Assembly (NCBI GenBank): GCA_964370405.1
Contig: CAYJJB010000023.1
Location: forward strand, 1-27,493
Direction: 5' to 3'
DNA from: SIG603 sp964370405
GTDB taxonomy: Bacteria > Bacillota > Clostridia > Oscillospirales > Acutalibacteraceae
DNA: 27,493 nt
Position numbers and translations under genes: made by a program. A model generated the notes under the pieces. The model saw nothing but the letters and a program-made list of their open reading frames with translations, had not been told where the DNA came from and made no database searches. The first letter of the stretch is position 1, and the number at the start of each line of letters is the position of its first letter. This document shows positions 14,863 through 23,272 of this stretch, piece after piece.

Positions 14863-16764
14863 ATGGCATTAAAACAATTTAAAACAGAATCTAAGCGTAT
14901 ACTTGACCTTATGATAAATTCAATTTATACTCACAAAGAAATTTTTTTAAGAGAGATTATTTCAAATGCAAGTGATGCGATAGACAAACTTTATTATAAA
15001 TCCCTAAATGAGGGTCTTTCTGGACTTTCTCGTGAAGACTTTGAAATTAATATTTCTTTAGACAAAGAAAACAGAACTATCACTATAAAAGACAACGGTA
15101 TAGGTATGAGTCGTGATGACCTTGAAAACAATTTAGGTGTCATTGCAAAAAGCGGTTCCCTTAATTTCAAAAAAGAAAATGAATCTAAAGAAGAAATTGA
15201 CATTATAGGTCAATTTGGCGTTGGTTTTTACTCATCTTTCATGGTGGCAGACAGCGTTACTGTTACATCAAAACACTTTGGAGCAGATGAAGCTTTTTGC
15301 TGGACTTCAAAAGGCGTGGACGGCTATAGCATAGAAGAGTGCACTAAAGAGGACAGTGGAACTACCATAGTTTTACACATTAAAGAAAATACAGATGACG
15401 AAAATTATGATGAATTTATTGACCAATATAAAATTCAAAGTCTTGTAAAAAAATACTCTGATTATATTAGATATCCAATTAAAATGACCATGGATAGAGT
15501 GCGTGTAAAAGAAGGTACACAAGGCGAAAATCAAGAGTATGAGCATTATGATGAAGTAAGTACACTAAACAGCATGGTTCCCATTTGGAAAAAAGCTAAA
15601 AATGAGCTTGAAAAAAACGAATATAATAATTTTTATAAAGAAAAATTTATGGACTGGCAAGACCCTATAAGAGTTATAAAAACTTCAACTGAGGGCACTG
15701 CAACTTATACAGCACTTTTATTTATTCCATCTAAACCTGCTGCTGACTACTACACAAAAAATTACGAAAAAGGCTTACAACTTTTTGCAAGCGGCGTAAT
15801 GATTACTGAAAAATGTGCAGAGCTTTTACCAGATTATTTTAGTTTTGTAAAAGGACTTGTTGATTCACAAGATTTAAGCCTAAATATTTCAAGAGAAATG
15901 CTTCAACACGACAGACAACTTAAATTTATCTCTTCAAGACTTGAGAAGAAAATTGCTTCAGAACTTAAATCTATGCTTTTAAACGACAGAGAAAAATATG
16001 AGGATTTCTTTAAAAGCTTTGGAATGCAGCTTAAATTTGGCATGTATGATGGCTATGGAAAAAATAAAGATGTATTAAAAGACTTAGTTCTATTTTACTC
16101 AACTAATGAGAAAAAACTTATTACCTTGTCAGAATATGTAAAGAACATGAAAGCAGACCAAGACAGCATTTATTATGTATGTGGTGAAAATATAGATAGA
16201 CTTTCTGCAATGCCACAAACAGAAGCTGTAGTTTCTAAAGGCTATGAAGTTTTACTGCTTAGTGACAATGTTGATGAATTTGCAATTAAAGTATTATCAG
16301 AATATGAAGGCAAAACCTTTAAAAACATAAGCTCTGAAGAACTTAACCTTGAAACAGAGGAAGAGAAAAAAGAAACAGAACAAAAAATTAAAGATAACAA
16401 AGATTTGCTGGACTTTTTAAGCGAAAAATTAAATGACAAGGTATCAGAAGTTAAAATTTCCACAAAACTGGTATCTCACCCTGTTTGTCTGTCTTCAAAA
16501 GGCGATATCAGCATAGAAATGGAAAAAGTGTTAAACTCTATGCCGGGAGCAGAGCAACATATAAAGGCTGAAAAAGTACTTGAAATAAACCCTGACCACG
16601 AAATTTTTGCAACTCTTAATTCTTTATTTGAAAGTGACAAAGAAAAACTTTCATTATATGCTGATTTATTATACACTCAAGCTATGATGATAGAGGGCTT
16701 AGAAGTTTTAGACCCTGTAGACTTCTCAAACAAAATCTGCAAATTAATGGCAGAAAAAACTTAA
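14863..16764 (+). CDS. htpG: Chaperone HtpG (Hsp90)
   Basis: This 633-residue cytosolic ATP-dependent chaperone has the usual length (E. coli, 624). The N-terminal GHKL ATPase carries E31, N35 and D39 in N-A-S-D-A-I-D-K-L, the D-N-G-I-G-M loop (77-82) and G-Q-F-G-V-G-F-Y-S (116-124). The middle domain has S-R-E-M-L-Q (about 343-348), which contains the ATPase-activating arginine, and the C-terminal dimerisation domain is complete. AAAGGATGG precedes the ATG by about 10 bases. The 92-base gap after mutS2 has no clear terminator or sigma-A promoter, and no CIRCE heat-shock operator is visible. The membrane protease gene follows 12 bases later. Confidence 0.97.
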   Translation: MALKQFKTESKRILDLMINSIYTHKEIFLREIISNASDAIDKLYYKSLNEGLSGLSREDFEINISLDKENRTITIKDNGIGMSRDDLENNLGVIAKSGSLNFKKENESKEEIDIIGQFGVGFYSSFMVADSVTVTSKHFGADEAFCWTSKGVDGYSIEECTKEDSGTTIVLHIKENTDDENYDEFIDQYKIQSLVKKYSDYIRYPIKMTMDRVRVKEGTQGENQEYEHYDEVSTLNSMVPIWKKAKNELEKNEYNNFYKEKFMDWQDPIRVIKTSTEGTATYTALLFIPSKPAADYYTKNYEKGLQLFASGVMITEKCAELLPDYFSFVKGLVDSQDLSLNISREMLQHDRQLKFISSRLEKKIASELKSMLLNDREKYEDFFKSFGMQLKFGMYDGYGKNKDVLKDLVLFYSTNEKKLITLSEYVKNMKADQDSIYYVCGENIDRLSAMPQTEAVVSKGYEVLLLSDNVDEFAIKVLSEYEGKTFKNISSEELNLETEEEKKETEQKIKDNKDLLDFLSEKLNDKVSEVKISTKLVSHPVCLSSKGDISIEMEKVLNSMPGAEQHIKAEKVLEINPDHEIFATLNSLFESDKEKLSLYADLLYTQAMMIEGLEVLDPVDFSNKICKLMAEKT

Positions 16765-16776
16765 ATTGAGGCTAAT

Positions 16777-17835
16777 ATGTATACAAATTATAATCCAGCA
16801 AATTTAAATAATGAACGTGAATTGTACGAAAGAAATTATGCACAGTACAAACTGCAAAAACGCAATATTAAAAAAATTCGTCAAGATGTAAACAGATTGT
16901 CGTTTGCCGCCTTGTCTTTTTATGCTGCGTCGGTAATTTTGTCGTTACTAATTCCACTTGTTTTAATTATTGGCAAATTCCCTATTGATTTGACTAGTGA
17001 TGAATTTTTGCAAACTGCTGGTCTTCCGGGCGACCTTTATTATATTTTTGCCGCACTTACTACTTGTATTGCGGTGGGTCTTCCCTATTTTATTTATATG
17101 AGAATAAATAAACTTAGTTTTGAAGATTGCATGGATACCGATAAAGTGAAACCGCTAAAGGCTGTACTTTATACCTTTTTAGGCTTTGGACTAGCACTTT
17201 CTGTTAATTATCCAATATGGTTTTTAAGCTCACTTTTTGAGTCAGGTGGCTATACACCTGACCGTGCACCAATGTATACCGAAAACGATTTACTTACCAA
17301 CATTGCATTATTTGTAGCCACTGCTATTTTCCCTGCAATTTTTGAAGAATTTGCCTTTAGGGGAGTAGTTTTAAGCAGGCTTAAAAAATATGGTACTTCT
17401 TTCTCACTTGTGGTATCTTCACTTTTATTTGCACTGCTTCACGTACAACTTACCTCAGTTATTTTTGCGTTTTTAGTGGGAATAATAATGGGATTTATCT
17501 ATTTAAAAACAAAAAATATTTGGATACCAGTGCTAGTTCACTTTTTAAACAATGCCTTTGCATCAATTCAAACCATTATTGCTACTGGTGATGAAACTGT
17601 TGACCTTATTTTTTCTATACTTATGATAGTATTTGTGTCACTTGGAGTTTTATCTTTAATTGCACTTCTAGCTTTAAGAGCTCAAAAGGAGAAAGCTTCT
17701 CCTACTTATAATGCGCCAAAATTTCAAAGCTCTTACACAAATTTGCAAAAATATGGTGCACTGTTTAGCAACCCTGGCTTTATAATATTTATGGCAATAG
17801 GTTTATTTAGCATGTTGTCCACCTTATCACTATGA
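16777..17835 (+). CDS. CPBP-family intramembrane metalloprotease
   Basis: This 352-residue membrane protein belongs to the CPBP (CAAX protease/bacteriocin-processing, Abi) family. It has about eight membrane segments after a Tyr/Asn-rich, charged cytoplasmic N-terminus of about 40 residues. Motif 1 is E-E-F-A-F-R (E190, E191, R195). Motif 2 is F-A-L-L-H with H222, and motif 3 is V-H-F-L-N-N with H255 and N259. These are the predicted zinc-site residues, so the enzyme looks active. Substrates of bacterial members are mostly unknown; some protect against bacteriocins. TTGAGG lies before the ATG. The last codons overlap tadA in an ATGA arrangement. No bacteriocin gene is nearby. Confidence 0.9.
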   Translation: MYTNYNPANLNNERELYERNYAQYKLQKRNIKKIRQDVNRLSFAALSFYAASVILSLLIPLVLIIGKFPIDLTSDEFLQTAGLPGDLYYIFAALTTCIAVGLPYFIYMRINKLSFEDCMDTDKVKPLKAVLYTFLGFGLALSVNYPIWFLSSLFESGGYTPDRAPMYTENDLLTNIALFVATAIFPAIFEEFAFRGVVLSRLKKYGTSFSLVVSSLLFALLHVQLTSVIFAFLVGIIMGFIYLKTKNIWIPVLVHFLNNAFASIQTIIATGDETVDLIFSILMIVFVSLGVLSLIALLALRAQKEKASPTYNAPKFQSSYTNLQKYGALFSNPGFIIFMAIGLFSMLSTLSL

Positions 17836-18296
17836 TGCTAAAGCCTGAATTTATTCCAAATAAGGAATTTATGCGTAAAGCAATAGAACTTGCTATTTCT
17901 TGCAAAGATAGTGACGATGTACCCGTAGGTGCTGTGGTTGAGCTTAATGGCAAAATTATTGGCGTTGGAAAAAACAGACGTGAAGGTGCACAGCTTGCCA
18001 CCGCTCATGCAGAAATTGAAGCAATTGAAAACGCTTGTAAAAATTTAAATAGTTGGCGACTAAAAGGTGCAAACCTATATGTAACACTAGAGCCTTGCCC
18101 TATGTGCGCTGGCGCCTGCATAAATGCAAGGATAGACCGCATAATATTTGGTGCCTTTGAAGAAAAAAGTGGTGCTCTTGGCTCATGTGTGGACCTGACA
18201 AAAATAAAAAACATGTATAAACCAAAAATTTACCCGGGTTTCATGGAAATAGAATGTAAAAAAATTTTAACCGAGTTTTTTAATAAGCTCAGATAG
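17832..18296 (+). CDS. tadA: tRNA-specific adenosine deaminase TadA
   Basis: This 154-residue zinc deaminase converts wobble adenosine 34 to inosine in tRNA-Arg(ACG). The site is complete: H59-A-E61 (zinc ligand and proton shuttle) and P88-C89-P-M-C92. Downstream A-R-I-D-R-I-I-F-G-A and the G-S-C-V-D loop fit TadA better than other CMP/dCMP or guanine deaminases. The ATG overlaps the preceding stop as ATGA, so it is translationally coupled to the protease gene. A second ATG follows directly (17835). Confidence 0.93.
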   Translation: MMLKPEFIPNKEFMRKAIELAISCKDSDDVPVGAVVELNGKIIGVGKNRREGAQLATAHAEIEAIENACKNLNSWRLKGANLYVTLEPCPMCAGACINARIDRIIFGAFEEKSGALGSCVDLTKIKNMYKPKIYPGFMEIECKKILTEFFNKLR

Positions 18297-18304
18297 GAAT
18301 AATA

Positions 18305-18706
18305 ATGAAAAAACAACAAAAAATGATAGGACTTGCCTTTATAGGCCTTGCAGTACTTGTAGCAGTATTTGGAGTAATTTTCTTAATGAACGTACCACAA
18401 ACTTCTACAACAGGAAAAAATCTTACAATTGAAGTAATACATAAAGACGAGAGTTCCAAAACTTTTGAAATTAATACTAACGAAGAATATTTAGGCCCTG
18501 CGCTTTTAGAAAATGACATTATAGTTGGTGAAGACAGCGAGTACGGTCTGTTTATAACCGCTGTAGACGGCGAAGAAGTAGACTCTGCCAATGAAGAGTG
18601 GTGGCTTATCACTAAAAATGATGGCGAAAACGTAAACTTTGGCGCAGACCAACAGCCAATTTTAGACGGTGAAAAATATGAACTTACCTTTATGACAGGG
18701 TATTAA
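18305..18706 (+). CDS. Membrane-anchored DUF4430 protein
   Basis: This 133-residue protein has one N-terminal membrane anchor (about 8-29) and an exported all-beta domain. The domain has the DUF4430 pattern: T-I-E-V-I-H opening strand, a Y-G-L-F-I turn, E-E-W-W-L-I-T-K-N-D-G, and a closing D-G-E-K-Y-E-L-T-F. DUF4430 resembles the C-terminal domain of transcobalamin. It recurs in Firmicutes next to ECF transporter S components, as here, 19 bases upstream of one. A role in capturing a corrinoid or similar vitamin at the surface is inferred from that pairing. AGGAA lies just before the ATG. Confidence 0.85.
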   Translation: MKKQQKMIGLAFIGLAVLVAVFGVIFLMNVPQTSTTGKNLTIEVIHKDESSKTFEINTNEEYLGPALLENDIIVGEDSEYGLFITAVDGEEVDSANEEWWLITKNDGENVNFGADQQPILDGEKYELTFMTGY

Positions 18707-18725
18707 TTTTAAAGGATATTAAAAT

Positions 18726-19217
18726 ATGAAAGCCAAAGATATTTCTCTTATGGCAGTTTTGGGTGCCGTTTTGTTTATATCGCAAATGGCACTCGCTTTT
18801 TTGCCAAACATAGAGCTTGTTTCACTTTTTATAATAGTTTTTACCCAGTGTTTTAGAAAAAAAATTATTGGAATACTCACAGTATTCATTTTTCTTGAAG
18901 TTTTAATGTACGGCATTAACACTTGGGTTATAATGTATATTTATGTGTGGCCAATTTTAGGTGTTATTGCATATGTTTTTAAAGATATAAAGCCTGTTGC
19001 TTTTTGGGCTGTAATAAGTGGTGTTTTTGGGCTTTTATTCGGTGCTCTTTGCTCTATAGTCTACTTTTTTATAGGTGGAATAGGCGGAGGTATTGCCTAT
19101 TTCATTGCGGGCATACCTTTTGACATTTTACACTGTATAGGCAATGTACTTGTCACACTTTTACTCATGAATCCGCTTAAAATTTTAATTAGCAAACTAA
19201 AACTTAACGAGGTGTAG
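18726..19217 (+). CDS. ECF transporter S component
   Basis: This 163-residue protein has five to six hydrophobic segments. Its opening, M-K-A-K-D-I-S-L-M-A-V-L-G-A-V-L-F-I-S-Q, is typical of energy-coupling-factor S components, with the small-residue A-x-x-x-A face that binds EcfT. S components bind a vitamin and share an EcfAA'T module encoded elsewhere; none is in the window. The DUF4430 gene just upstream makes a corrinoid or related cofactor a reasonable substrate guess, but no binding residue can be assigned and no cobalamin riboswitch is seen. AAAGGAT precedes the ATG. Confidence 0.85.
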   Translation: MKAKDISLMAVLGAVLFISQMALAFLPNIELVSLFIIVFTQCFRKKIIGILTVFIFLEVLMYGINTWVIMYIYVWPILGVIAYVFKDIKPVAFWAVISGVFGLLFGALCSIVYFFIGGIGGGIAYFIAGIPFDILHCIGNVLVTLLLMNPLKILISKLKLNEV

Positions 19218-19383
19218 TTTGAAACAAGTTCAAACTATCTATAATTTATGCACCGCACAGTTTGCAACTACGTTACAACGTGCGATGTGCGAATAATACT
19301 CTTGCCATTCCTTGTGCTGTACCTAAGAGTGTTATAGGTTTAATTAAATTTTGTGCCGGCGTACAGCGGCGGAATGGAGTATT
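19215..19383 (+). promoter_or_regulatory. Structured leader of nth with three consecutive hairpins
   Basis: Hairpin 1 pairs 19215-19223 with 19229-19237 (9 bp, 5-base loop) and begins at the ecfS stop codon. Hairpin 2 pairs 19250-19258 with 19280-19290 (9 bp, 2-base bulge). Hairpin 3 pairs AATACT (19295-19300), CCATTCC (19305-19311) and GCTGTAC (19316-19322) with GTACAGC (19361-19367), GGAATGG (19371-19377) and AGTATT (19378-19383): 20 bp in all. Hairpin 3 buries the GGAG (19376-19379) that serves nth. ACTCTT (19298-19303) can instead pair with AAGAGT (19325-19330). Pairing was checked by hand; regulatory role is inferred. Confidence 0.6.
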
Positions 19384-19386
19384 AAA

Positions 19387-20022
19387 ATGACAAAGAAACA
19401 GCGTGCTCTATTTTGCGTTGAGGCTCTAAAAAAAGAGTACCCCGACGCAATTTGCTCACTAGATTATAATGACCCTCTTCAGCTTTTAATAGCGACAAGA
19501 CTTTCTGCACAGTGTACTGATGAAAGGGTAAACCTTGTTACCCCAAATTTATTTAAACGATTTAATAGCCTTGATGCTTTTTGCAGTGGCAGTATAGAAG
19601 AAATTGCAGAGCTAATAAAAAGCTGTGGCCTTTACAAAACCAAAGCAAAAGATATTTTTAATATGTGTCATAAACTGCGTGATGAATATGATGGAATTAT
19701 TCCAGACACGGTGGAAGAGCTTGTAAAACTACCCGGTGTTGGACGAAAAACCGCAAACCTTGTCGTGGGTGACATTTATAAAAAACCCGCTGTGGTAACC
19801 GACACGCACTGCATAAGAATTTGTGGAAAACTAGGTCTTACGGACAGCACAGTGCCCTTAAAGGTTGAAAAAGATTTACGTGCGGTTTTACCAATGGAGG
19901 AGTCAAATGACTTTTGCCACAGACTGGTTTTACACGGAAGAGCTGTATGCTCTGCAAGAAAAATTAAATGCGATATTTGTTGCATGAAAGAATTTTGTAA
20001 ATATTTTAAAGGAGCCAAATAA
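19387..20022 (+). CDS. nth: Endonuclease III
   Basis: This 211-residue base-excision repair glycosylase/AP lyase removes oxidised pyrimidines. The helix-hairpin-helix L-P-G-V-G-R-K-T-A carries catalytic Lys121, and V-T-D-T-H carries Asp139. The C-terminal [4Fe-4S] site C-x6-C-x2-C-x5-C is exact (C188, C195, C198, C204). The reading frame extends upstream through the structured leader, but ATG 19387 with GGAG 7 bases before it gives the family-standard N-terminus. ade starts one base after its stop codon. Confidence 0.95.
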   Translation: MTKKQRALFCVEALKKEYPDAICSLDYNDPLQLLIATRLSAQCTDERVNLVTPNLFKRFNSLDAFCSGSIEEIAELIKSCGLYKTKAKDIFNMCHKLRDEYDGIIPDTVEELVKLPGVGRKTANLVVGDIYKKPAVVTDTHCIRICGKLGLTDSTVPLKVEKDLRAVLPMEESNDFCHRLVLHGRAVCSARKIKCDICCMKEFCKYFKGAK

Positions 20023-20023
20023 A

Positions 20024-21820
20024 ATGAAAAATGCATTTTGTAAAAAACAACTTTTTGAATGTTCAAAAGAATTATCCGCCGTTGCAATGGGAAATTTACC
20101 TGCACAAACCGTGATAAAAAATGCAAAACTTGTAAATGTTTGCACTAAAGAAATAATCTCAAATACCGATGTTGCCATTCACAGCGGACGTATTGCGCTT
20201 GTTGGCGATGCCTCGCACTGTGTAGGTAAGGACACTTTAGTAATTGATGCAAACGGCAAATACCTTGCCCCGGGCTTGCTTGATGGGCACATACACATAG
20301 AATCTTCTATGCTAAGCGCCACCGAGTATGCAAGATGTGCAATCTCTCATGGCACGACAGGAATCTTTCATGACCCACATGAAATCTGCAATGTGCTTGG
20401 CATGAAAGGTGTCGACATCATGGTAGAAGATGCGAAAAAAACTCCGCTTAAAGCAATGCTTACCACACCGTCTTGCGTACCTGCCGTTGAGGGTTTTGAA
20501 GACACAGGTGCAGTAGTTACAGCACAGGATATAAAAGAGGACATGAAACGAGCCGAAACCGTGGGTCTTGGCGAAATGATGAATTTTCCCGGCGTAATAA
20601 ATTCACTTGACCCTGTACACGCCATAACAAATGAAACGCTAAAGGCGGACAAAATTATCACAGGGCACTACTCTTTGCCAGAAACAGGAAAAGGCCTTAA
20701 TGCCTATATAGCAAGCGGCATCAGATGCTGTCATGAGTCCACAAGGGCCGAAGATGCACTAGCAAAAATGCGCCTTGGAATGTATGCAATGTTTAGAGAG
20801 GGTTCGGCTTGGCACGATTTACATGCCTTGTCTAAAGCAATTACAGAAAACCCAAATATAGACACAAGATACGCTGTGCTTATTTCAGACGACACCCACC
20901 CACACACACTTTTGGCAGATGGACACTTAGACCACTTATTAAGACGTGCCGTAGAAGAGGGCATTGACCCTATAGTCGCTATTCAAATGCTTACAATAAA
21001 CTGCGCCCAGTGCTTTAAGCTTGACAATGAACTAGGCTCAATAACTCCGTCAAAATGTGCAGACATGATTTTGTTTGATAATTTATCCGACTTTAATGTG
21101 TCTATGGTTTTAATAGACGGCGACATAGTGGCTCAAAATGGCAAAGTAACCTACACCACAGAAAAAGGTGCGTACCCTGACTTTGCACTAAACACAATAC
21201 ATTTGGGCGAAGAAATTACCGCCGACACCTTTAAAATACCCACCGATAAAGAAAGCCTTGAAATAAGGGTAATAGAGATAATACCAGCTGGTGTGCCAAA
21301 TTATGAAAGGCATATTACAGTTTTTAGCAAAGACGGATTTATAGAGTCCGATACAAATCAAGATGTCATAAAAGCATTTGTCTTTGACAGGCATAAAGAA
21401 AGCGGAAGTCATGGTGTAGGCTTTATAAAAGGATTTAAACTTAAAAGCGGTGCAGTGGCAAGTACCGTTGCCCACGATGCGCACAACTTATTTGTCGCCG
21501 GCACAAACGACGAGGACATGGCGCTTGCAGCTAAAACTCTTATCGAAAGTGGCGGAGGACTTGTAGCCTGTGAAAATGGCAAAATTTTAGGCCATGTACC
21601 ACTACCGCTTGCAGGACTTATGAATCCATTTGAAAGTGCAGAAAATCTAAGCGCACTCATAGAAGAGCTAATGTCCGCCTTTGTTACTTTAGGCTGTGAC
21701 ATAGTATCACCATTTATGACCATGGCGCTTATCCCTCTTGCCTGTTTACCAGAACTCAGACTTACAAACAGAGGCCTCGTAGACTGCACAAAATTCGAGT
21801 TTGTACCGCTGGAGGTTTAG
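20024..21820 (+). CDS. ade: Adenine deaminase
   Basis: This 598-residue amidohydrolase converts adenine to hypoxanthine and ammonia in purine salvage. Metal-site motifs are G-H-I-H-I-E-S (H89, H91) and H-D-P-H-E (116-120), followed by G-E-M-M-N-F-P-G-V, all typical of Ade (YerA/AdeC). The C-terminal G-G-G-L-V and P-L-P-L-A-G-L-M motifs are present, and length fits the family (570-600). AAAGGAG overlapping the end of nth serves its ATG. A structured gap of 246 bases follows, then a new promoter, so it likely ends this transcription unit. Confidence 0.95.
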   Translation: MKNAFCKKQLFECSKELSAVAMGNLPAQTVIKNAKLVNVCTKEIISNTDVAIHSGRIALVGDASHCVGKDTLVIDANGKYLAPGLLDGHIHIESSMLSATEYARCAISHGTTGIFHDPHEICNVLGMKGVDIMVEDAKKTPLKAMLTTPSCVPAVEGFEDTGAVVTAQDIKEDMKRAETVGLGEMMNFPGVINSLDPVHAITNETLKADKIITGHYSLPETGKGLNAYIASGIRCCHESTRAEDALAKMRLGMYAMFREGSAWHDLHALSKAITENPNIDTRYAVLISDDTHPHTLLADGHLDHLLRRAVEEGIDPIVAIQMLTINCAQCFKLDNELGSITPSKCADMILFDNLSDFNVSMVLIDGDIVAQNGKVTYTTEKGAYPDFALNTIHLGEEITADTFKIPTDKESLEIRVIEIIPAGVPNYERHITVFSKDGFIESDTNQDVIKAFVFDRHKESGSHGVGFIKGFKLKSGAVASTVAHDAHNLFVAGTNDEDMALAAKTLIESGGGLVACENGKILGHVPLPLAGLMNPFESAENLSALIEELMSAFVTLGCDIVSPFMTMALIPLACLPELRLTNRGLVDCTKFEFVPLEV

Positions 21821-21822
21821 GC

Positions 21823-21983
21823 CCTTATAATTTCTATAAAAGTTTTAATTAAATTTTTTCAAAAATTTACGGTTTCAAAAGGCAGAGCCTTTGGCATTTT
21901 CCGCAGAAAACGAAAACCTTTGCCTTATAAGCGCATTTTTGAAAGTGAATTTTGCACAAAGTGCAAAAGAGAAAACTTTCACT
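21823..21983 (+). repeat. Hairpin-rich spacer after ade
   Basis: AAAGGC-AGA-GCCTTT (21878-21892) is a 6-bp hairpin. TTTTGCAC (21950-21957) and GTGCAAAA (21961-21968) form an 8-bp stem, nested in AGTGAA (21944-21949) with TTCACT (21978-21983). CCTTATAA occurs at 21823, 21923 and again at 22026, inside the next promoter. None of the hairpins has a clean U-tail, so a transcription-terminator role is possible but unproven. No open frame is present. Confidence 0.5.
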
Positions 21984-22005
21984 CTCAACTATTAACTAAA
22001 AAAAC

Positions 22006-22034
22006 TTGATTATATTAGGTGAAAGCCTTATAAT
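22006..22034 (+). promoter_or_regulatory. Predicted sigma-A promoter of the DUF362 gene
   Basis: TTGATT (22006-22011) and a perfect TATAAT (22029-22034) are 17 bases apart, with a start expected near 22041. The AAAAGGAG ribosome binding site (22050-22059 region) and ATG follow closely, giving a leader of only about 26 bases. Confidence 0.75.
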
Positions 22035-22066
22035 ATATATACTTTAAATTAAAAGGAGTCAAAAAA

Positions 22067-23179
22067 ATGAGCAAATCAAAAGTTTATTTTACAAATCTTA
22101 GAACTTACAACAGTATAAGCCTACCCGATAAATTAAAAATCCTTATCAAAGAGGCAGGCATTGGGAATATTGATTTTAACAACAAGTTTGCGGCTATCAA
22201 AATCCACTTTGGCGAGCCTGGAAACCTTGCGTTTTTGCGCCCAAACTATGCAAAAGTTGTTGCCGACACTGTAAAAGAGCTTGGCGGTAAACCATTTTTG
22301 ACAGATGCCAACACACTTTATGTAGGCAGAAGAAAAAATGCGCTTGACCACTTAGAGGCGGCGTATGAAAACGGATTTTCTCCGTTTAGCACAGGATGTC
22401 ATGTAATAATTGCCGACGGTCTAAAAGGAACTGATGAGGAAATCGTTAAAATCGACGGCGAATATGTAAAAGAGGCAAAAATTGGTAAAGCCGTTATGGA
22501 CGCCGATATCTTTATAACTTTATCTCACTTCAAAGGCCACGAATGTACAGGCTTTGGCGGTTGTTTTAAAAACATCGGCATGGGCTGTGGTTCAAGAGCA
22601 GGTAAAATGGAAATGCACAACAGCAGTAAACCATCTGTAGATTCTGAACTATGTGTGGGATGTAAGGCATGTCAGAAAGACTGCGCACACGACGCAATCA
22701 CAATTTCTGACAAAAAAGCTACTATAGACCATGGCAAATGCGTAGGTTGTGGAAGATGTATAGGCCGATGTTCATTTGATGCCATTTCGGCACCGGGGGA
22801 CGAAAGCTTTGACATCATTAATAAAAAAATTGCCGAATATACTTACGCAATAATTAAAGACAAGCCAGCTTTCCACATCAACCTAGTAATTGATGTATCA
22901 CCTTACTGTGACTGCCATGCAGAAAACGATTTGCCAATAGTTCCAGACATAGGCATGTACGCATCATTTGACCCTGTAGCACTTGACCAAGCTTGTGCAG
23001 ACGCAGTAAATGAGCAGTGCATTATTCACGGCAGTGTTTTGGACGAAAGGGTAAAAGTTCACGACCACAAAGACCATTTCAAAACAACTCACCCCGACAC
23101 AAACTGGGAAACTTGCCTAGAACATGCAGTGAAACTTGGTATGGGTTCACGAGAATATGAAATTGTTACAATAAAATAA
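22067..23179 (+). CDS. DUF362 protein with two [4Fe-4S] ferredoxin motifs
   Basis: This 370-residue cytosolic protein joins a DUF362 domain (start K-I-H-F-G-E-P-G-N near 45, and H-F-K-G-H-E-C-T-G-F-G-G-C-F-K-N near 154) to a bacterial ferredoxin domain. Its two clusters are C-x2-C-x2-C-x3-C at C196, C199, C202, C206 and at C225, C228, C231, C235. The DUF362 part continues after the ferredoxin insert to S-P-Y-C-D-C-H. An electron-transfer role is implied by the clusters; partner and substrate are unknown. It stands alone between its own promoter and a strong terminator. Confidence 0.88.
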   Translation: MSKSKVYFTNLRTYNSISLPDKLKILIKEAGIGNIDFNNKFAAIKIHFGEPGNLAFLRPNYAKVVADTVKELGGKPFLTDANTLYVGRRKNALDHLEAAYENGFSPFSTGCHVIIADGLKGTDEEIVKIDGEYVKEAKIGKAVMDADIFITLSHFKGHECTGFGGCFKNIGMGCGSRAGKMEMHNSSKPSVDSELCVGCKACQKDCAHDAITISDKKATIDHGKCVGCGRCIGRCSFDAISAPGDESFDIINKKIAEYTYAIIKDKPAFHINLVIDVSPYCDCHAENDLPIVPDIGMYASFDPVALDQACADAVNEQCIIHGSVLDERVKVHDHKDHFKTTHPDTNWETCLEHAVKLGMGSREYEIVTIK

Positions 23180-23217
23180 AATTAGGTCTTGCTAACTTAG
23201 CTTGATTTATAGTATAC

Positions 23218-23258
23218 TTTGTATCGACAGCATTCTCGTTGTCGATACAAATTTTTTT
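23218..23258 (+). terminator. Intrinsic terminator after the DUF362 gene
   Basis: TTTGTATCGACA (23218-23229) and TGTCGATACAAA (23240-23251) form a perfect 12-bp stem with a 10-base loop, followed by seven T (23252-23258). This is a textbook intrinsic terminator, ending the DUF362 transcript 14 bases before the patB start. Confidence 0.92.
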
Positions 23259-23272
23259 ATTATGAGGTATTT

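Noticed and set aside
16777..17835. Bacteriocin self-immunity locus around the CPBP protease
   Set aside because: No precursor peptide, modification enzyme or dedicated exporter is nearby; the neighbours are htpG and tadA.
18297..18725. Cobalamin riboswitch for the DUF4430/ECF pair
   Set aside because: The gaps before these genes are only 8 and 19 bases, leaving no room for one.
21409..21789. A 126-codon minus-strand frame inside ade
   Set aside because: Antisense shadow of a well-conserved enzyme, with low-complexity composition and no ribosome binding site.
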